64,000 bases of DNA. Source: Cumulibacter soli. GTDB taxonomy: Bacteria > Actinomycetota > Actinomycetes > Mycobacteriales > Antricoccaceae. The position numbers and the translations under genes are program-made. Below the pieces are notes generated by a model, which had not been told where the DNA came from, ran no database searches, and worked only from the letters and a program-made list of their open reading frames with translations. Below are positions 49,265 to 58,492 of this stretch, in pieces (position 1 is the stretch's first letter; every line of letters starts with the position of its first letter). Location: the NCBI RefSeq assembly GCF_004382795.1, contig NZ_SMSG01000002.1, positions 1 through 64,000 of the forward strand. The letters run 5' to 3'.

Positions 49265-51526
49265 TCACCCCTTCAGCAGGTAATCGGTGGTGCGCTGCGA
49301 ATCCAATGAGGCCAGCATGCTGCGCAGCATCGGGTGCTCGGCCAATGACGGGTCTTCGGCCACAACCGCGTCGCAGATCTCCCGCGCCTGAGTGATGATC
49401 TCGGCGTCCTGAATCAGCGACAGCAGCTTGACGTTGGTTTGCTTTCCGGATTGTTCGGCGCCGAGGATATTGCCTTCACGGCGCAACTCGAGGTCGCGTT
49501 CGGCGATCACGAATCCGTCGGTGGACGCCTCCAAAATCCGCAGACGTTCAAACCCGCGACTCGCCGGATGCACCGGAGTCACCAGCAGGCACAGTCCGGC
49601 AAGTTTGCCGCGTCCCACGCGACCACGTAACTGGTGCAGCGTGGCCAGGCCGAACAGATCGGCGTCCAAGACCACCATCACGGTCGCGTTCGGTACATCG
49701 ACACCTACCTCGATCACGGTCGTCGAGACGAGCACATCGATCTGCCGATCACCGAAGCGCCGCATGATCTCGTCCTTCTCATCACCACCGAGGCGTCCAT
49801 GCAGCATGCCCACGCGCAAACCCTGCAGCGGGCCTTCACGCAACCACTGTTCGACCTGCGCAACCGCGGCCGAGACGCGCTTGGACTCTTTCGCCGAGCC
49901 ACCCGAGGACTGCGACCCGTCGCCGTCGTCGTCGAGTTCGTCGGGCTCGTCCTCGTCGAGTCCGATCCGCGGGCACACGACGTACGCCTGACGCCCCTGC
50001 GCAACCTCCTCGCGGATTCGTTCCCACGCTCGGTCCACCCAACTCGGTTTCTCTTGTGACGAAATCGCCGTCGTGGCGATCGGCGAACGTCCCGCCGGCA
50101 AGTCAGACATCACCAGCACGTCCAAGTCGCCGAAGGCAGTCATCGCGATCGTCCGTGGAATCGGAGTCGCAGTCATCACCAACGTATGCGGGACGGCGCC
50201 ACCGCCGCCTTTGCGACGCAGTACGTCGCGCTGCTCGACGCCGAATCGGTGCTGCTCGTCGACGACCACGAAACCGAGATCGGCGAAGGTGACCTTCTCC
50301 TCAAGTAACGCGTGCGTCCCGATCACGATGTGCGCCGCGCCCGACGCCGCATCCAACAGTGCTTGTTTGCGCCGCGCGGCAGGCATTCCCGCAGAGAGGA
50401 CGACAACCTTGATCGCATCCTCGTGCGCGCCCAGCGTGCCCGGCTCACCGAACGGGGCTAGTAACTGCTGGATCGAACGGGCATGTTGGTGGGCCAAAAC
50501 CTCGGTCGGGGCAAGCATCGCGCTCTGCCCGCCGCTAGCGGCGACCTGAAGCATCGCACGCAGCGCCACCAGCGTCTTGCCCGATCCGACGTCACCCTGC
50601 AACAGCCGGTGCATCGGATGCTCGCGGGCAAGCTCGGCGGCCAACACCTCGCCAGCGTTGCGCTGCCCAGCGGTCAGCTCGAAGGGCAGCGCCGCATCGA
50701 AGGCACTCAGCAACCCCCCGTCCGGGAGCGGACGCGGTATCGCCGGCGCCAATGAGGTCTGCTTGCGCTGCACGCTCAGCGCAAGTTGGATCGTCAGCGC
50801 CTCTTGCAGCTTCAACCGCGCATCGGCGGCGCGGACCTGAGACATGTCCTTCGGTCGATGCTTATATCTGAATGCGGTGTCGAGATCTATCAGCCCAAGC
50901 CGTTCCCGATCCGCGCTCGGCAGCGGATCGTCGATCGGCGGCAGCACGTCCAGCGTTGTTTCCACGCACCGGCGGATCTTCCCGCTATCGAGCCCCTCCT
51001 TCGCCGGATAGATCGGCATCATCCGTTCGGAGAAGGCAGTGATATCGGTGAAGGTGAGTCCGTTCTGGCCGCTCGCCGGTTCGGGCATACCGGCGCCGTC
51101 GACGAGCAACTCACAGCTCGGGTTGTTGAGTTGCCAGGCATTGTTGAAGTGGCCGACCACGCCGGTGAACAGTCCCTGTTCGCCCGACAGAAGGCGTTTG
51201 GCAACCCACGGCTGATTCCAGAACACCGCCTCGATCGACCCGCTGCCGAGTCCGAGTTTCACGACGCTGCGCCCTTTAGGCCCACGTCCACGCTGCCTGG
51301 ATCCGGGACGCGCCGGTATCCAGGTGGACTCCAGAACAGTCGCGTGGAACGTGACCGCTTGACCCAGGGTGAGATCGGATTCCGAGCTCACTTCGCCCAA
51401 CTGCAGGTACTTGCGCGGGTAATGCGTCAGCAGGTCGATGACCGACGAAAACTCCAGTTTCGCCGCGAGCGCCTTAGCCGAGCGCGCACCGATGACATCT
51501 GTCAGCGATGAGTCGACGGTGACCAC
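49265..51526 (-). CDS. recG: ATP-dependent DNA helicase RecG
   Basis: 753-aa branch-migration helicase acting on stalled forks and recombination intermediates. Wedge/OB domain at about 60-170, Walker A GDVGSGKT near 315, DEQH box near 418, TATPIPRT (motif III) and the QLRGRVGRG motif VI near 660. An acidic, low-complexity insert DEDEPDELDDDGDG near 540 is a feature often seen in actinobacterial RecG. GTG 51526 lies 3 bp after fakA-like stop. Confidence 0.97.
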   Translation of the reverse strand: MVTVDSSLTDVIGARSAKALAAKLEFSSVIDLLTHYPRKYLQLGEVSSESDLTLGQAVTFHATVLESTWIPARPGSRQRGRGPKGRSVVKLGLGSGSIEAVFWNQPWVAKRLLSGEQGLFTGVVGHFNNAWQLNNPSCELLVDGAGMPEPASGQNGLTFTDITAFSERMMPIYPAKEGLDSGKIRRCVETTLDVLPPIDDPLPSADRERLGLIDLDTAFRYKHRPKDMSQVRAADARLKLQEALTIQLALSVQRKQTSLAPAIPRPLPDGGLLSAFDAALPFELTAGQRNAGEVLAAELAREHPMHRLLQGDVGSGKTLVALRAMLQVAASGGQSAMLAPTEVLAHQHARSIQQLLAPFGEPGTLGAHEDAIKVVVLSAGMPAARRKQALLDAASGAAHIVIGTHALLEEKVTFADLGFVVVDEQHRFGVEQRDVLRRKGGGGAVPHTLVMTATPIPRTIAMTAFGDLDVLVMSDLPAGRSPIATTAISSQEKPSWVDRAWERIREEVAQGRQAYVVCPRIGLDEDEPDELDDDGDGSQSSGGSAKESKRVSAAVAQVEQWLREGPLQGLRVGMLHGRLGGDEKDEIMRRFGDRQIDVLVSTTVIEVGVDVPNATVMVVLDADLFGLATLHQLRGRVGRGKLAGLCLLVTPVHPASRGFERLRILEASTDGFVIAERDLELRREGNILGAEQSGKQTNVKLLSLIQDAEIITQAREICDAVVAEDPSLAEHPMLRSMLASLDSQRTTDYLLKG

Positions 51527-51529
51527 GTA

Positions 51530-53182
51530 CTACTCCACTCCCAGAATGACGGGGCGATCTGGATGCCCACCGGGCAACGTGACGAGCTCAATCTCCGGGT
51601 GCCGACGAGCCAGGTCGGCCTCGAGATCCTCGGCTAGCCCGTCCGGCGCGCGGGGTCCAACAACCAGGGTCACCATTTCACCTCCGGTGGCGAGCATCAG
51701 GTCCAGCAGCGCGATCGTGACTTCGAGGATGGACTCACCGATGGTGACGACGTCCGACCCGACGAGCCCGATCACGTCTCCGGCGCGACACGGTCCGACC
51801 ATCGTGAGTGCGTCGCGGGCAGCGACTGTGACCTCGGCGTACCGGGTAGCCGCCGCCGCCTCGGCCATCGCCATGGCGTCATCGCCGAAGTAGCGGTCCT
51901 CGTCACGTACCGCGAGCGCCGCGACGCCCTGGACCACGGATTTGGTGGGTACGACCGCGACCTCAATTCCCGCCGAACGGGCCTCCGCGGCCGCGGCGTC
52001 GGCGACGGCGGCGCAATCGCCCTCGTTCGGCAGGATCACGACCTTCTTGGCACGCGTGCGCTCAATCGCGGCGAGCACCTCGGCGGTGGACGGGCGACGA
52101 TTGCCTCCGCTGTCGACCACCTGGGCGCCTTCGGCCGCGAACACATCGCGCAGCGCATTTCCCGGCGCGATCGCGACGACACCGACCGTTACGTTTGCCT
52201 CGTCCTCGACGAAGGCTTCGAGGTAGGTCACCTCGATCGCACTCGGCCGCCCGGCCGTCAACCCAGCTTCGATCGCCGCTCCGACGTCGGCGGTGTGCAC
52301 ATGCACCTTGTGCACGGCGGCGACCTCAGGTCCATCGGCGCTCGCGACGACCACGCTGTCACCGATCCGTTGCAGTTGCGCAGTGAGGTGCTCAGCGGCC
52401 GAGGGCGACAACTCGAGCAGGTACACCACCTCGTACTGTGCCGAAGCGATCGGCGAGAGTGGTTCGGGCTCCAGATCCGGATCGCGGTGCGCCCAGCGTC
52501 GCCCGCCCGCCGGCGTGCCGGACGTGACCACGGCGAGCGCATCGAGAATGATCGATAGGCCGCGGCCGCCGGCATCGACGACGCCCGCGCGCCGCAGCAC
52601 ATCAAGCTGGTCGGGCGTATGACGAACCGCCTCGGCCGCGGCGGCGGCGGCCGCGGTGGTCACGGCCGCGACTCCGGCAACGGTGCGCGCGACGTGTACC
52701 GCAGCTTGCTCGGCGGCGTCCGCGGCGCGATCGGCGACTGTGAGGATAGTGCCCTCTGCCGGGTCGCCGACTGAATCCCGGGCACGCTCCGCGCCACGCC
52801 TGATCCCAGCGGCAAGGAGCGCCGGCGCGTCGGTGAGCGGCTCACCGTCGGCCAGCGAGCCGAGCACTTCGGCCATTCCACGCACGAACTGACTCAGGAT
52901 GACGCCGGAATTCCCGCGCGCGCCCAGCAGGGCACCGCGGGCCATTACCGCGGCCGCCGACGCGAGTGCGGAGGGCCGCTCCCGCCTCAATGCGTCGGTC
53001 ATCGCTCGCAGTGTCAGCAACATATTCGTCCCGGTATCGCCGTCCGGGACCGGGAACACATTGAGCCGATCGATTTCGTCGCGATGCGCGCCGAGTGCCT
53101 GCACGGCCGCCGCACACCACAGACGCACGGTGCGCGCGTCGATCCGCGGCCCCTGCGTATCAGCGTCCGGCGAGGTGGGCAT
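51530..53182 (-). CDS. DAK2-domain fatty acid kinase-like protein (FakA-like)
   Basis: 550-aa protein with an N-terminal DAK2 (dihydroxyacetone-kinase-like) nucleotide-binding domain, seen in FPVPDGDTGTNMLLT near 40, a middle linker domain and a C-terminal DegV/EDD-like part (LPNEGDCAAVADAAA near 380). In Firmicutes FakA phosphorylates fatty acids held by FakB; the mycobacterial homologue sits in the same place before recG. ATG 53182 has AAGGA five bases upstream. No FakB (DegV) gene is in the window. Divergent from rpmB. Confidence 0.88.
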   Translation of the reverse strand: MPTSPDADTQGPRIDARTVRLWCAAAVQALGAHRDEIDRLNVFPVPDGDTGTNMLLTLRAMTDALRRERPSALASAAAVMARGALLGARGNSGVILSQFVRGMAEVLGSLADGEPLTDAPALLAAGIRRGAERARDSVGDPAEGTILTVADRAADAAEQAAVHVARTVAGVAAVTTAAAAAAAEAVRHTPDQLDVLRRAGVVDAGGRGLSIILDALAVVTSGTPAGGRRWAHRDPDLEPEPLSPIASAQYEVVYLLELSPSAAEHLTAQLQRIGDSVVVASADGPEVAAVHKVHVHTADVGAAIEAGLTAGRPSAIEVTYLEAFVEDEANVTVGVVAIAPGNALRDVFAAEGAQVVDSGGNRRPSTAEVLAAIERTRAKKVVILPNEGDCAAVADAAAAEARSAGIEVAVVPTKSVVQGVAALAVRDEDRYFGDDAMAMAEAAAATRYAEVTVAARDALTMVGPCRAGDVIGLVGSDVVTIGESILEVTIALLDLMLATGGEMVTLVVGPRAPDGLAEDLEADLARRHPEIELVTLPGGHPDRPVILGVE

Positions 53183-53326
53183 GCGGATCCTTCCTGCGAG
53201 GCGTGCGGTGCCCACCTAGATTAAGCGATCGGCAGTAGCCACCGACGGATCGCCAAGGGATCTGCGAAGATCGATCCGTCGCGACGTCCGACGGGGTAAA
53301 TGTGGCGCAGCCGACGACCGGCCGAC

Positions 53327-53355
53327 TTTACGAATAACCGGCCAGCCGTTACTCT
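53327..53355 (+). promoter_or_regulatory. rpmB promoter
   Basis: TTTACG (53327-53332), 17-bp spacer, TACTCT (53350-53355), giving a leader of about 40 nt before GTG 53403, which has AGGAG five bases upstream. Confidence 0.5.
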
Positions 53356-53402
53356 AGTCAGGTTGTCATCTGCACATTTTCTCGATTTTTCCAGGAGTTC
53401 CC

Positions 53403-53594
53403 GTGGCTAGCGTTTGCGACGTCTGTGGCAAGAAGCCGTCTTTCGGCAAGTCCGTGTCACACTCTCACCGCCGTACCAGCCGTCGTTGGAACCCGAACAT
53501 CCAGCGCGTGCACGCGGTCGTTTCCGGTGGCACCCACAAGTCTCTGAATGCCTGCACGACCTGCATCAAGAGCGGCAAGGTCGTCAAGGGCTAA
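53403..53594 (+). CDS. rpmB: 50S ribosomal protein bL28
   Basis: 63-aa ribosomal protein beginning [15 protein letters not shown] with a CxxC zinc pair, and a second CxxC (CTTC) near 51-54, so it is a zinc-binding (C+) form. GTG 53403 is the start. Monocistronic, divergent from fakA-recG, and followed by an intrinsic terminator. Confidence 0.97.
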   Translation: MASVCDVCGKKPSFGKSVSHSHRRTSRRWNPNIQRVHAVVSGGTHKSLNACTTCIKSGKVVKG

Positions 53595-53607
53595 CACGAC
53601 GCATCCG

Positions 53608-53642
53608 AAAGGGCAGCGGCCATTCTGGTCGCTGCCCTTTTT
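53608..53642 (+). terminator. intrinsic terminator of rpmB
   Basis: AAAGGGCAGCG / CGCTGCCCTTT stem with loop around CATTCTG, running into TTTTT at 53638-53642. The only canonical U-tract terminator in the window; also placed to stop the convergent kinase gene. Confidence 0.85.
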
Positions 53643-53660
53643 CTCGTTGTTCGCCCAAAG

Positions 53661-54284
53661 TCAGGCGACACGCCCGCTCAGCGCCGCCTGCAGTATCTCC
53701 ACAGTGGCGGTCTCGGTCAGTCTGGTCTGGTCGATGACGAGGTCGTACAGTGCGGCATCCGCGAGGTTGGTGCGATAGAAGGTTTTGCCGTACGCCAATC
53801 GTGCCTTGTCGTTGGCATCCACCGTCTCGGCCGCCTCACGCACGGACAACTTCTTCGACGCCGCGAACGCTTCGATGCGGCGCTCTCGAGCTCCGGTCAG
53901 CCGCACATGCAGCGCCTCGGGGAAGTCGCGCAACACGACGGCGCCGGCACGTCCGACGAACACTCCCCCGGATTCGGCGGCGATGCTACGCATGACGCGC
54001 TCCGTCGTCTCGATGAACTTGCGCTCATCGACGGCACTGCCCTGCGCGAGCACTTCGGTACCGCTGATGTCCGGCACCACCGCCATCGCGCTAATCAGCC
54101 GCCACAACCCGGTCGCTGCGCGGTTGTCCTGGGCGAGCACGTCGTCCATCGGGATGCCCAACTCACGTGAGACCGTGCGGGGTACCGCACGATCCACGAA
54201 CGGGATACTCAGGCGTTGAGCGAGCAGGGAGCCGATGTGAGAGCCACGCACACCGAACGCCGTACTAACTGTGATTACCGTCAT
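53661..54284 (-). CDS. cytidylate kinase-like family protein
   Basis: 207-aa P-loop-fold protein of the Cytidylate_kin2 type. The N-terminus has a relaxed glycine loop (FGVRGSHIG, residues 10-18) where the family usually shows GSGGSEIA, without the Walker lysine; further features are the RIEAF region and KARLAYGKTFYRTNLADAALYDLVIDQTRL, typical of the family C-terminus. ATG 54284 is the start; 33 bp downstream of thiL on the same strand. Substrate unknown; some members are suspected nucleoside kinases or regulators. Confidence 0.78.
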   Translation of the reverse strand: MTVITVSTAFGVRGSHIGSLLAQRLSIPFVDRAVPRTVSRELGIPMDDVLAQDNRAATGLWRLISAMAVVPDISGTEVLAQGSAVDERKFIETTERVMRSIAAESGGVFVGRAGAVVLRDFPEALHVRLTGARERRIEAFAASKKLSVREAAETVDANDKARLAYGKTFYRTNLADAALYDLVIDQTRLTETATVEILQAALSGRVA

Positions 54285-54317
54285 ATCTAGATGATGTCAT
54301 CTCTGCTCATCGGCGTC

Positions 54318-55289
54318 CTACCGATCACCAAAGTGTGTCCAGCCGGTGACCTCCGGCGCTGCGCCGTCGAGGGTGACACGCGGCCCCTCCGTCGAAGCCT
54401 CACGGACCTCGCCGACGACGTGCCACCCTTCGGGAACGCGATCAGCTGGGTACGTTGCAGCCAATGCATGATCCTCGCCGCCGGCGGTGATCCACTGCAA
54501 CGGATCGGCGCCGAGTGCGCCGGCAATCTCGGCCATCCGCGGCGGAATCTCAAAACTACCGCCGGCCACATCGATCCAGACACCGCTTGCTTTAGCGATG
54601 TGCCCCAGATCCGCCAACAACCCGTCGCTGACGTCGCACATCGCGTGTGCGCCATGCGCAAGCGCCCGCGGGCCCTCGGCGTACGGCGGCTGCGGACGGC
54701 GATGCGCCTCGATGAACGCCTTACCTGAGCGGAACCCCCGCGACAGAATCGCTAATCCGGCCGCCGCATGTCCCAGCGTGCCGGCGACCGCGACCACATC
54801 ACCGGGCACCGCGCCCGAGCGCACCACCGCGGCATGTCCACCCAGGTCCCCGAGAGCGGTCACGCTGATCACGATCGCATCGCTGCTGGACATATCGCCG
54901 CCGACGAGGGCTGCACCGGCGGTCGCACATTCGTCACGCACGCCGAGACTGAACGAATCCAGCCAACGCAGTTCGGTCTGCGCCGGGCACGCCACCCCAA
55001 TCACGACCGAGGTAGCGCGCGCACCCATCGCAGCAATATCCGCGACCGCGGACGCGACAACGCGGTGACCGATGTCCTCGGCACTGGACCAGTCTTGCCG
55101 GAAGTGCCGCCCCTCGACGTACACGTCGGTGCTGATGACCACGCGCTGGTCGGGGGCCGCCACCACTGCCGCGTCATCTCCCGGACCGATGATCACCTCA
55201 CCGCCGGTATCGGCGCCGGCGGTAGTGACGATCCGATCTATGACGCCGAATTCTCCGGCCGCGCCTACTGTCTGACTGTCGTTCTGCAC
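54318..55289 (-). CDS. thiL: thiamine-monophosphate kinase
   Basis: 323-aa enzyme of the PurM superfamily that makes thiamine diphosphate from the monophosphate. GPGDDAAV near 36-43 binds metal/ATP, STDVYVEGRHF near 52-62, VGGDMSSSD near 128, and VSDGLLADLGHIA near 220. Start GTG 55289 with TAACGT six bases upstream and no Shine-Dalgarno, so the message is probably leaderless. Divergent from the DUF3515 gene. Confidence 0.95.
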   Translation of the reverse strand: MQNDSQTVGAAGEFGVIDRIVTTAGADTGGEVIIGPGDDAAVVAAPDQRVVISTDVYVEGRHFRQDWSSAEDIGHRVVASAVADIAAMGARATSVVIGVACPAQTELRWLDSFSLGVRDECATAGAALVGGDMSSSDAIVISVTALGDLGGHAAVVRSGAVPGDVVAVAGTLGHAAAGLAILSRGFRSGKAFIEAHRRPQPPYAEGPRALAHGAHAMCDVSDGLLADLGHIAKASGVWIDVAGGSFEIPPRMAEIAGALGADPLQWITAGGEDHALAATYPADRVPEGWHVVGEVREASTEGPRVTLDGAAPEVTGWTHFGDR

Positions 55290-55376
55290 GCGTTGACGTT
55301 AGCAATCCTGCCCGCCGCGACGATCACACCGTCACCGCCGACCCGACTTCCGCATGCCACATAGACTGGCCCGGTG
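55287..55376. promoter_or_regulatory. divergent leaderless promoters of thiL and DUF3515 gene
   Basis: On the minus strand TAACGT (55301-55296) sits six bases before GTG 55289 (thiL); on the plus strand TAGACT (55362-55367) sits six bases before GTG 55374. Both lack a Shine-Dalgarno. The 84-bp gap thus holds two back-to-back promoters whose transcripts would start at the start codons. Confidence 0.5.
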
Positions 55377-55910
55377 CCCATGTCGCCCGCTCGCAAAGCA
55401 ACCGCAATCGCCGTACCCGCAGCACTAGTTGCTGGCGGACTGACCGCATGGATCATCGGCAGCAACCTGCCCGACGATGAGGAATCGGCGGACACCGGAC
55501 CGCTGACGAGCGTGAGTGTCGAGGAGATGGACGGCACCGAAGACCAGTGCGCGAACCTGGTGATCGGGCTGCCGGATTCGCTGCAGGGCAATGACAAGCG
55601 AGCGGTCAAAGGCCATCCGGGATCGTTGGCCTGGGGTGACCCGCCGACCACCCTGGTGTGTGGCGTGGCGAAGCCGGACGGACTCGATGATCCCGCGCCT
55701 AACCTCACTGCGGTGAACGGCGTGACATGGCTGATCACCCAGGACGTCGACACCTCCGCTTACGGGCTTCCCGGCAACAACGTGTTGTGGGTCGCCGTCG
55801 ATCGCGAGGTATACGTCGCGGTCGCCGTACCGACCGAGACCTCAGGCAGCGGCGTGATTTCGCCGATCTCGACCACGATTGGCGAGCGACTGAAGTCGAC
55901 CGGAGCCTGA
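55374..55910 (+). CDS. DUF3515 family membrane-anchored protein
   Basis: 178-aa protein with one N-terminal membrane helix (about 9-29) and an extracytoplasmic domain with two cysteines (DQCANL near 59 and LVCGV near 100) that could form a disulphide. The family is actinobacteria-specific, of unknown function, and sits in this neighbourhood in mycobacteria. Start GTG 55374 or ATG 55380. Stop lies 1 bp from the convergent gpsA stop, with no terminator between. Confidence 0.82.
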   Translation: MPMSPARKATAIAVPAALVAGGLTAWIIGSNLPDDEESADTGPLTSVSVEEMDGTEDQCANLVIGLPDSLQGNDKRAVKGHPGSLAWGDPPTTLVCGVAKPDGLDDPAPNLTAVNGVTWLITQDVDTSAYGLPGNNVLWVAVDREVYVAVAVPTETSGSGVISPISTTIGERLKSTGA

Positions 55911-55911
55911 G

Positions 55912-56916
55912 TCAGCTGGCCTCTCGTTTAGGCCTGCGCCCCATCAGCGCGGGAACGATGTCGGCGGCGTTTCGGCCTTCGTGACAAATCATCACGATCG
56001 CCTCGGTAATCGGCATCTCGACATCGTTGGCGCGCGCGAGATCGAGAATCGAACGGCAAGACTTGACGCCCTCGGCCGTCTGCCTGGTGGCGGCGATCGC
56101 CTCGTCGAGGCTCGCGCCGGAGCCCATCAACTCACCGAACGAGCGATTACGTGACAACGGTGAGATACAGGTTGCCGCGAGGTCACCGATCCCCGCGAGC
56201 CCGGCAAAGGTAACCGCCTCGGCGCCCATCTTCACACCCAGCCGGGAGATCTCCGCCAGACCACGCGTCATCAGCGTCGCCTTGGTGTTATCGCCGAAGC
56301 CCATCCCCTCGGCCATACCGCAGGCCAGTGCGATGACGTTCTTCACCGCGCCGCCCAACTCGCACCCGATGACGTCGGTGCTGGTGTAGGGCCGCATGTA
56401 ACTGGTTTGGCAGGTGCGCTGCACCTCGACCGCGCGTTCGTGATCGGCACATGCGATCACGGTGGCCGCCGGCTGCTCCAGCGCGATCTCACGCGCCAAG
56501 TTCGGTCCGGTCACCACTGCGACTCGCTCCGCGGCAACGTCGGCGACCTCGGCGATCACCTGCGACATCCGCATCATCGTGCCGAGTTCGATCCCCTTCA
56601 TCAAACTCACCAACGTCGCCTCGGCGCCGAGATACTGACGCCACTGAAGCAGATTCTCACGCAATGTCTGCGACGGTATGGCGAGTACCACCAGGTCGGC
56701 GCCCGTCAACGCGATGGCGGGATCACTCGTCGCGCGCAACGTCGCAGGCAGGTCGATATCGCCGAAATAGTCGCGATTACGGTGCGTTTCGTTGATCTGG
56801 CGCGCGACATCCTCTCGGCGAGCCCACAACTGGACCGAAGCGCCGGCATCGGCAAGTACCTTCGCGAACGCCGTGCCCCAGGATCCGGCGCCCATCACCG
56901 CCGCACGCGTACTCAT
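55912..56916 (-). CDS. gpsA: glycerol-3-phosphate dehydrogenase [NAD(P)+]
   Basis: 334-aa enzyme reducing dihydroxyacetone phosphate to sn-glycerol 3-phosphate for phospholipid synthesis. Rossmann [10 protein letters not shown] at residues 9-18, substrate lysine in KGIELGT near 110, the catalytic lysine in [10 protein letters not shown] near 192 and GLAGIGDL near 245. ATG 56916 overlaps the plsC-like stop as ATGA, pairing production of glycerol phosphate with its acylation. Confidence 0.96.
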   Translation of the reverse strand: MSTRAAVMGAGSWGTAFAKVLADAGASVQLWARREDVARQINETHRNRDYFGDIDLPATLRATSDPAIALTGADLVVLAIPSQTLRENLLQWRQYLGAEATLVSLMKGIELGTMMRMSQVIAEVADVAAERVAVVTGPNLAREIALEQPAATVIACADHERAVEVQRTCQTSYMRPYTSTDVIGCELGGAVKNVIALACGMAEGMGFGDNTKATLMTRGLAEISRLGVKMGAEAVTFAGLAGIGDLAATCISPLSRNRSFGELMGSGASLDEAIAATRQTAEGVKSCRSILDLARANDVEMPITEAIVMICHEGRNAADIVPALMGRRPKREAS

Positions 56917-57692
56917 ACCGCGTCTGACGCATCATCGTCAGCGGTCTTTGCGCGCCCTGTCGGACGATACAACTCGGCCGGCGGCTGCTGCTGACGCATC
57001 AGCCCGACCTCGTCGGCGATCCGGCGCATCATCACATCGGTCAATGCCCGCGCCGTCTCGTTGTCGGTGCGCCCGTGGTACTGGCTGATATCCATGGGCT
57101 CCAACGCCCGAATGTGGGACTGCTTGCGCGGTAAGAGATCGAGCTTCTTGGTGTGGTAATCGTAGGAACGGTGCGCGCCCCACTGCGCGATCGGAATCAC
57201 CGGCACATCCGGTACGGCGAGCGCGATGCGCGCTATACCGGTCTTCGCACGCATCGGCCAGAAGTCGGGATCGCGGGTCACGGTGCCCTCTGGATAGACC
57301 GCCACCACCCCGCCGGCGCGCAGGGTTTCGATAGCCGAGTCAAGCGACGCTTGAGCCGCGGCCGACCCACGGCTGACTGATATCTGGCGCGCCTTCGTCA
57401 TCAGTTTCCCGACGATCGGCACCTTGAACACGCCGTCTTTGATCATGAAACTAGGCACGCGCCCTGCGGTCCATACGAACGAAGCGGTGGCCAGCGGGTC
57501 CAGTACCGAGATGTGATTCAGCACCAGGATCGCCGGACCGTCTACCGGGATCTGGTCTCGTCCTTCGAACTTCTCTTTGAAGGTCAGCCTCGACAGATTG
57601 CGCACGACCGGGATCATCAGCCGCAGCGACCAGTTCAACGGGCCCGCGGTGCGGCGTCCTCGTTTGACGGGTTTTTTCACAGAGTCGCGCAA
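56913..57692 (-). CDS. 1-acyl-sn-glycerol-3-phosphate acyltransferase (PlsC-like)
   Basis: 259-aa membrane-associated acyltransferase of the PlsC family. The H-x4-D catalytic motif is NHISVLD (near 77) and the phosphate-binding block is [10 protein letters not shown] (near 142). Start TTG 57692, supported by AAAGGA seven bases upstream; GTG four codons later is possible. Coupled to gpsA, so the pair makes phosphatidic acid precursors. Divergent from cofC. Confidence 0.9.
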   Translation of the reverse strand: MRDSVKKPVKRGRRTAGPLNWSLRLMIPVVRNLSRLTFKEKFEGRDQIPVDGPAILVLNHISVLDPLATASFVWTAGRVPSFMIKDGVFKVPIVGKLMTKARQISVSRGSAAAQASLDSAIETLRAGGVVAVYPEGTVTRDPDFWPMRAKTGIARIALAVPDVPVIPIAQWGAHRSYDYHTKKLDLLPRKQSHIRALEPMDISQYHGRTDNETARALTDVMMRRIADEVGLMRQQQPPAELYRPTGRAKTADDDASDAV

Positions 57693-57763
57693 CGCGCCGT
57701 CCTTTCACTTCAGTCCGGATTCTCCACCACACTGAGTAGCAACAATAGCTAGTTGGGACACTG

Positions 57764-58426
57764 GTGACGATGACAACTCACGAGGCGATCCGCTGGCATG
57801 TCGTCGTACCGGTGAAGGCTCGGTCGGCGTCCAAGACCAGACTCTCGCCCGACGCACGTCGAGCGCAACTTGCGCTGGCCTTCGCCCTGGATACGTTTCA
57901 CGCCGTCCTCGGGTGCGCGTCCGTGGCGTCGCTCATCGTGGTCACCGATGACGACGACGTCCGGATCCGAGCGCGCGAGCTGGGCGCACGGGTCATCAGC
58001 GAGTTGGACGATCCACAGGTCCGCGGATTCGACCGGCTCAACGCGGCGCTGCGGTACGGCGTTGAGCAGACAGGGATCAACGCAGCGCCCACGGCCGCGC
58101 TCACAGCCGACCTCCCCGCGCTACGGCCCGCAGAGCTCGAGCGCGCCCTGCGTGCGGCAGCGGCCCACCAGCGGGCGTTTGTGCCCGATCACGAGGGCAC
58201 GGGCACCTCGATGCTGACCGCGCTACGCGGCGCGGACCTGGCACCACAATTCGGGATCGCCTCCGCAGAAGCGCACCGTAACTCCGGGGCGGCCGAGCTG
58301 AACCTGACGGACGTTCCAGGCCTGCGTCTGGACGTTGACTGGCAGCACGACTTACAAGCGGTTCGCCGGCTGGGGTGCGGCGCGGCCACCAGCGCCATAC
58401 TCGAGGCCCAGCGCAGCGAGTGCTAG
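57764..58426 (+). CDS. 2-phospholactate/phosphoenolpyruvate guanylyltransferase (CofC/FbiD)
   Basis: 220-aa nucleotidyltransferase of cofactor F420 synthesis. The N-terminus VVPVKARSASKTRLSP binds GTP; DDDD near 58-61 and TADLPALRPAEL near 110 hold the metal site; the C-terminal NLTDVPGLRLDVDWQHDLQ is family-typical. In actinobacteria the homologue FbiD uses phosphoenolpyruvate. Start GTG 57764 (or ATG 57770). In front of ppk1 as in Mycobacterium; the other F420 genes are not in the window. Confidence 0.92.
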   Translation: MTMTTHEAIRWHVVVPVKARSASKTRLSPDARRAQLALAFALDTFHAVLGCASVASLIVVTDDDDVRIRARELGARVISELDDPQVRGFDRLNAALRYGVEQTGINAAPTAALTADLPALRPAELERALRAAAAHQRAFVPDHEGTGTSMLTALRGADLAPQFGIASAEAHRNSGAAELNLTDVPGLRLDVDWQHDLQAVRRLGCGAATSAILEAQRSEC

Positions 58427-58492
58427 GGAAATAACTACAGAACTTGCACGCCAGCGGCGGCGTTCCGGGCCGCGATGGGCCAAACTTGAGGT

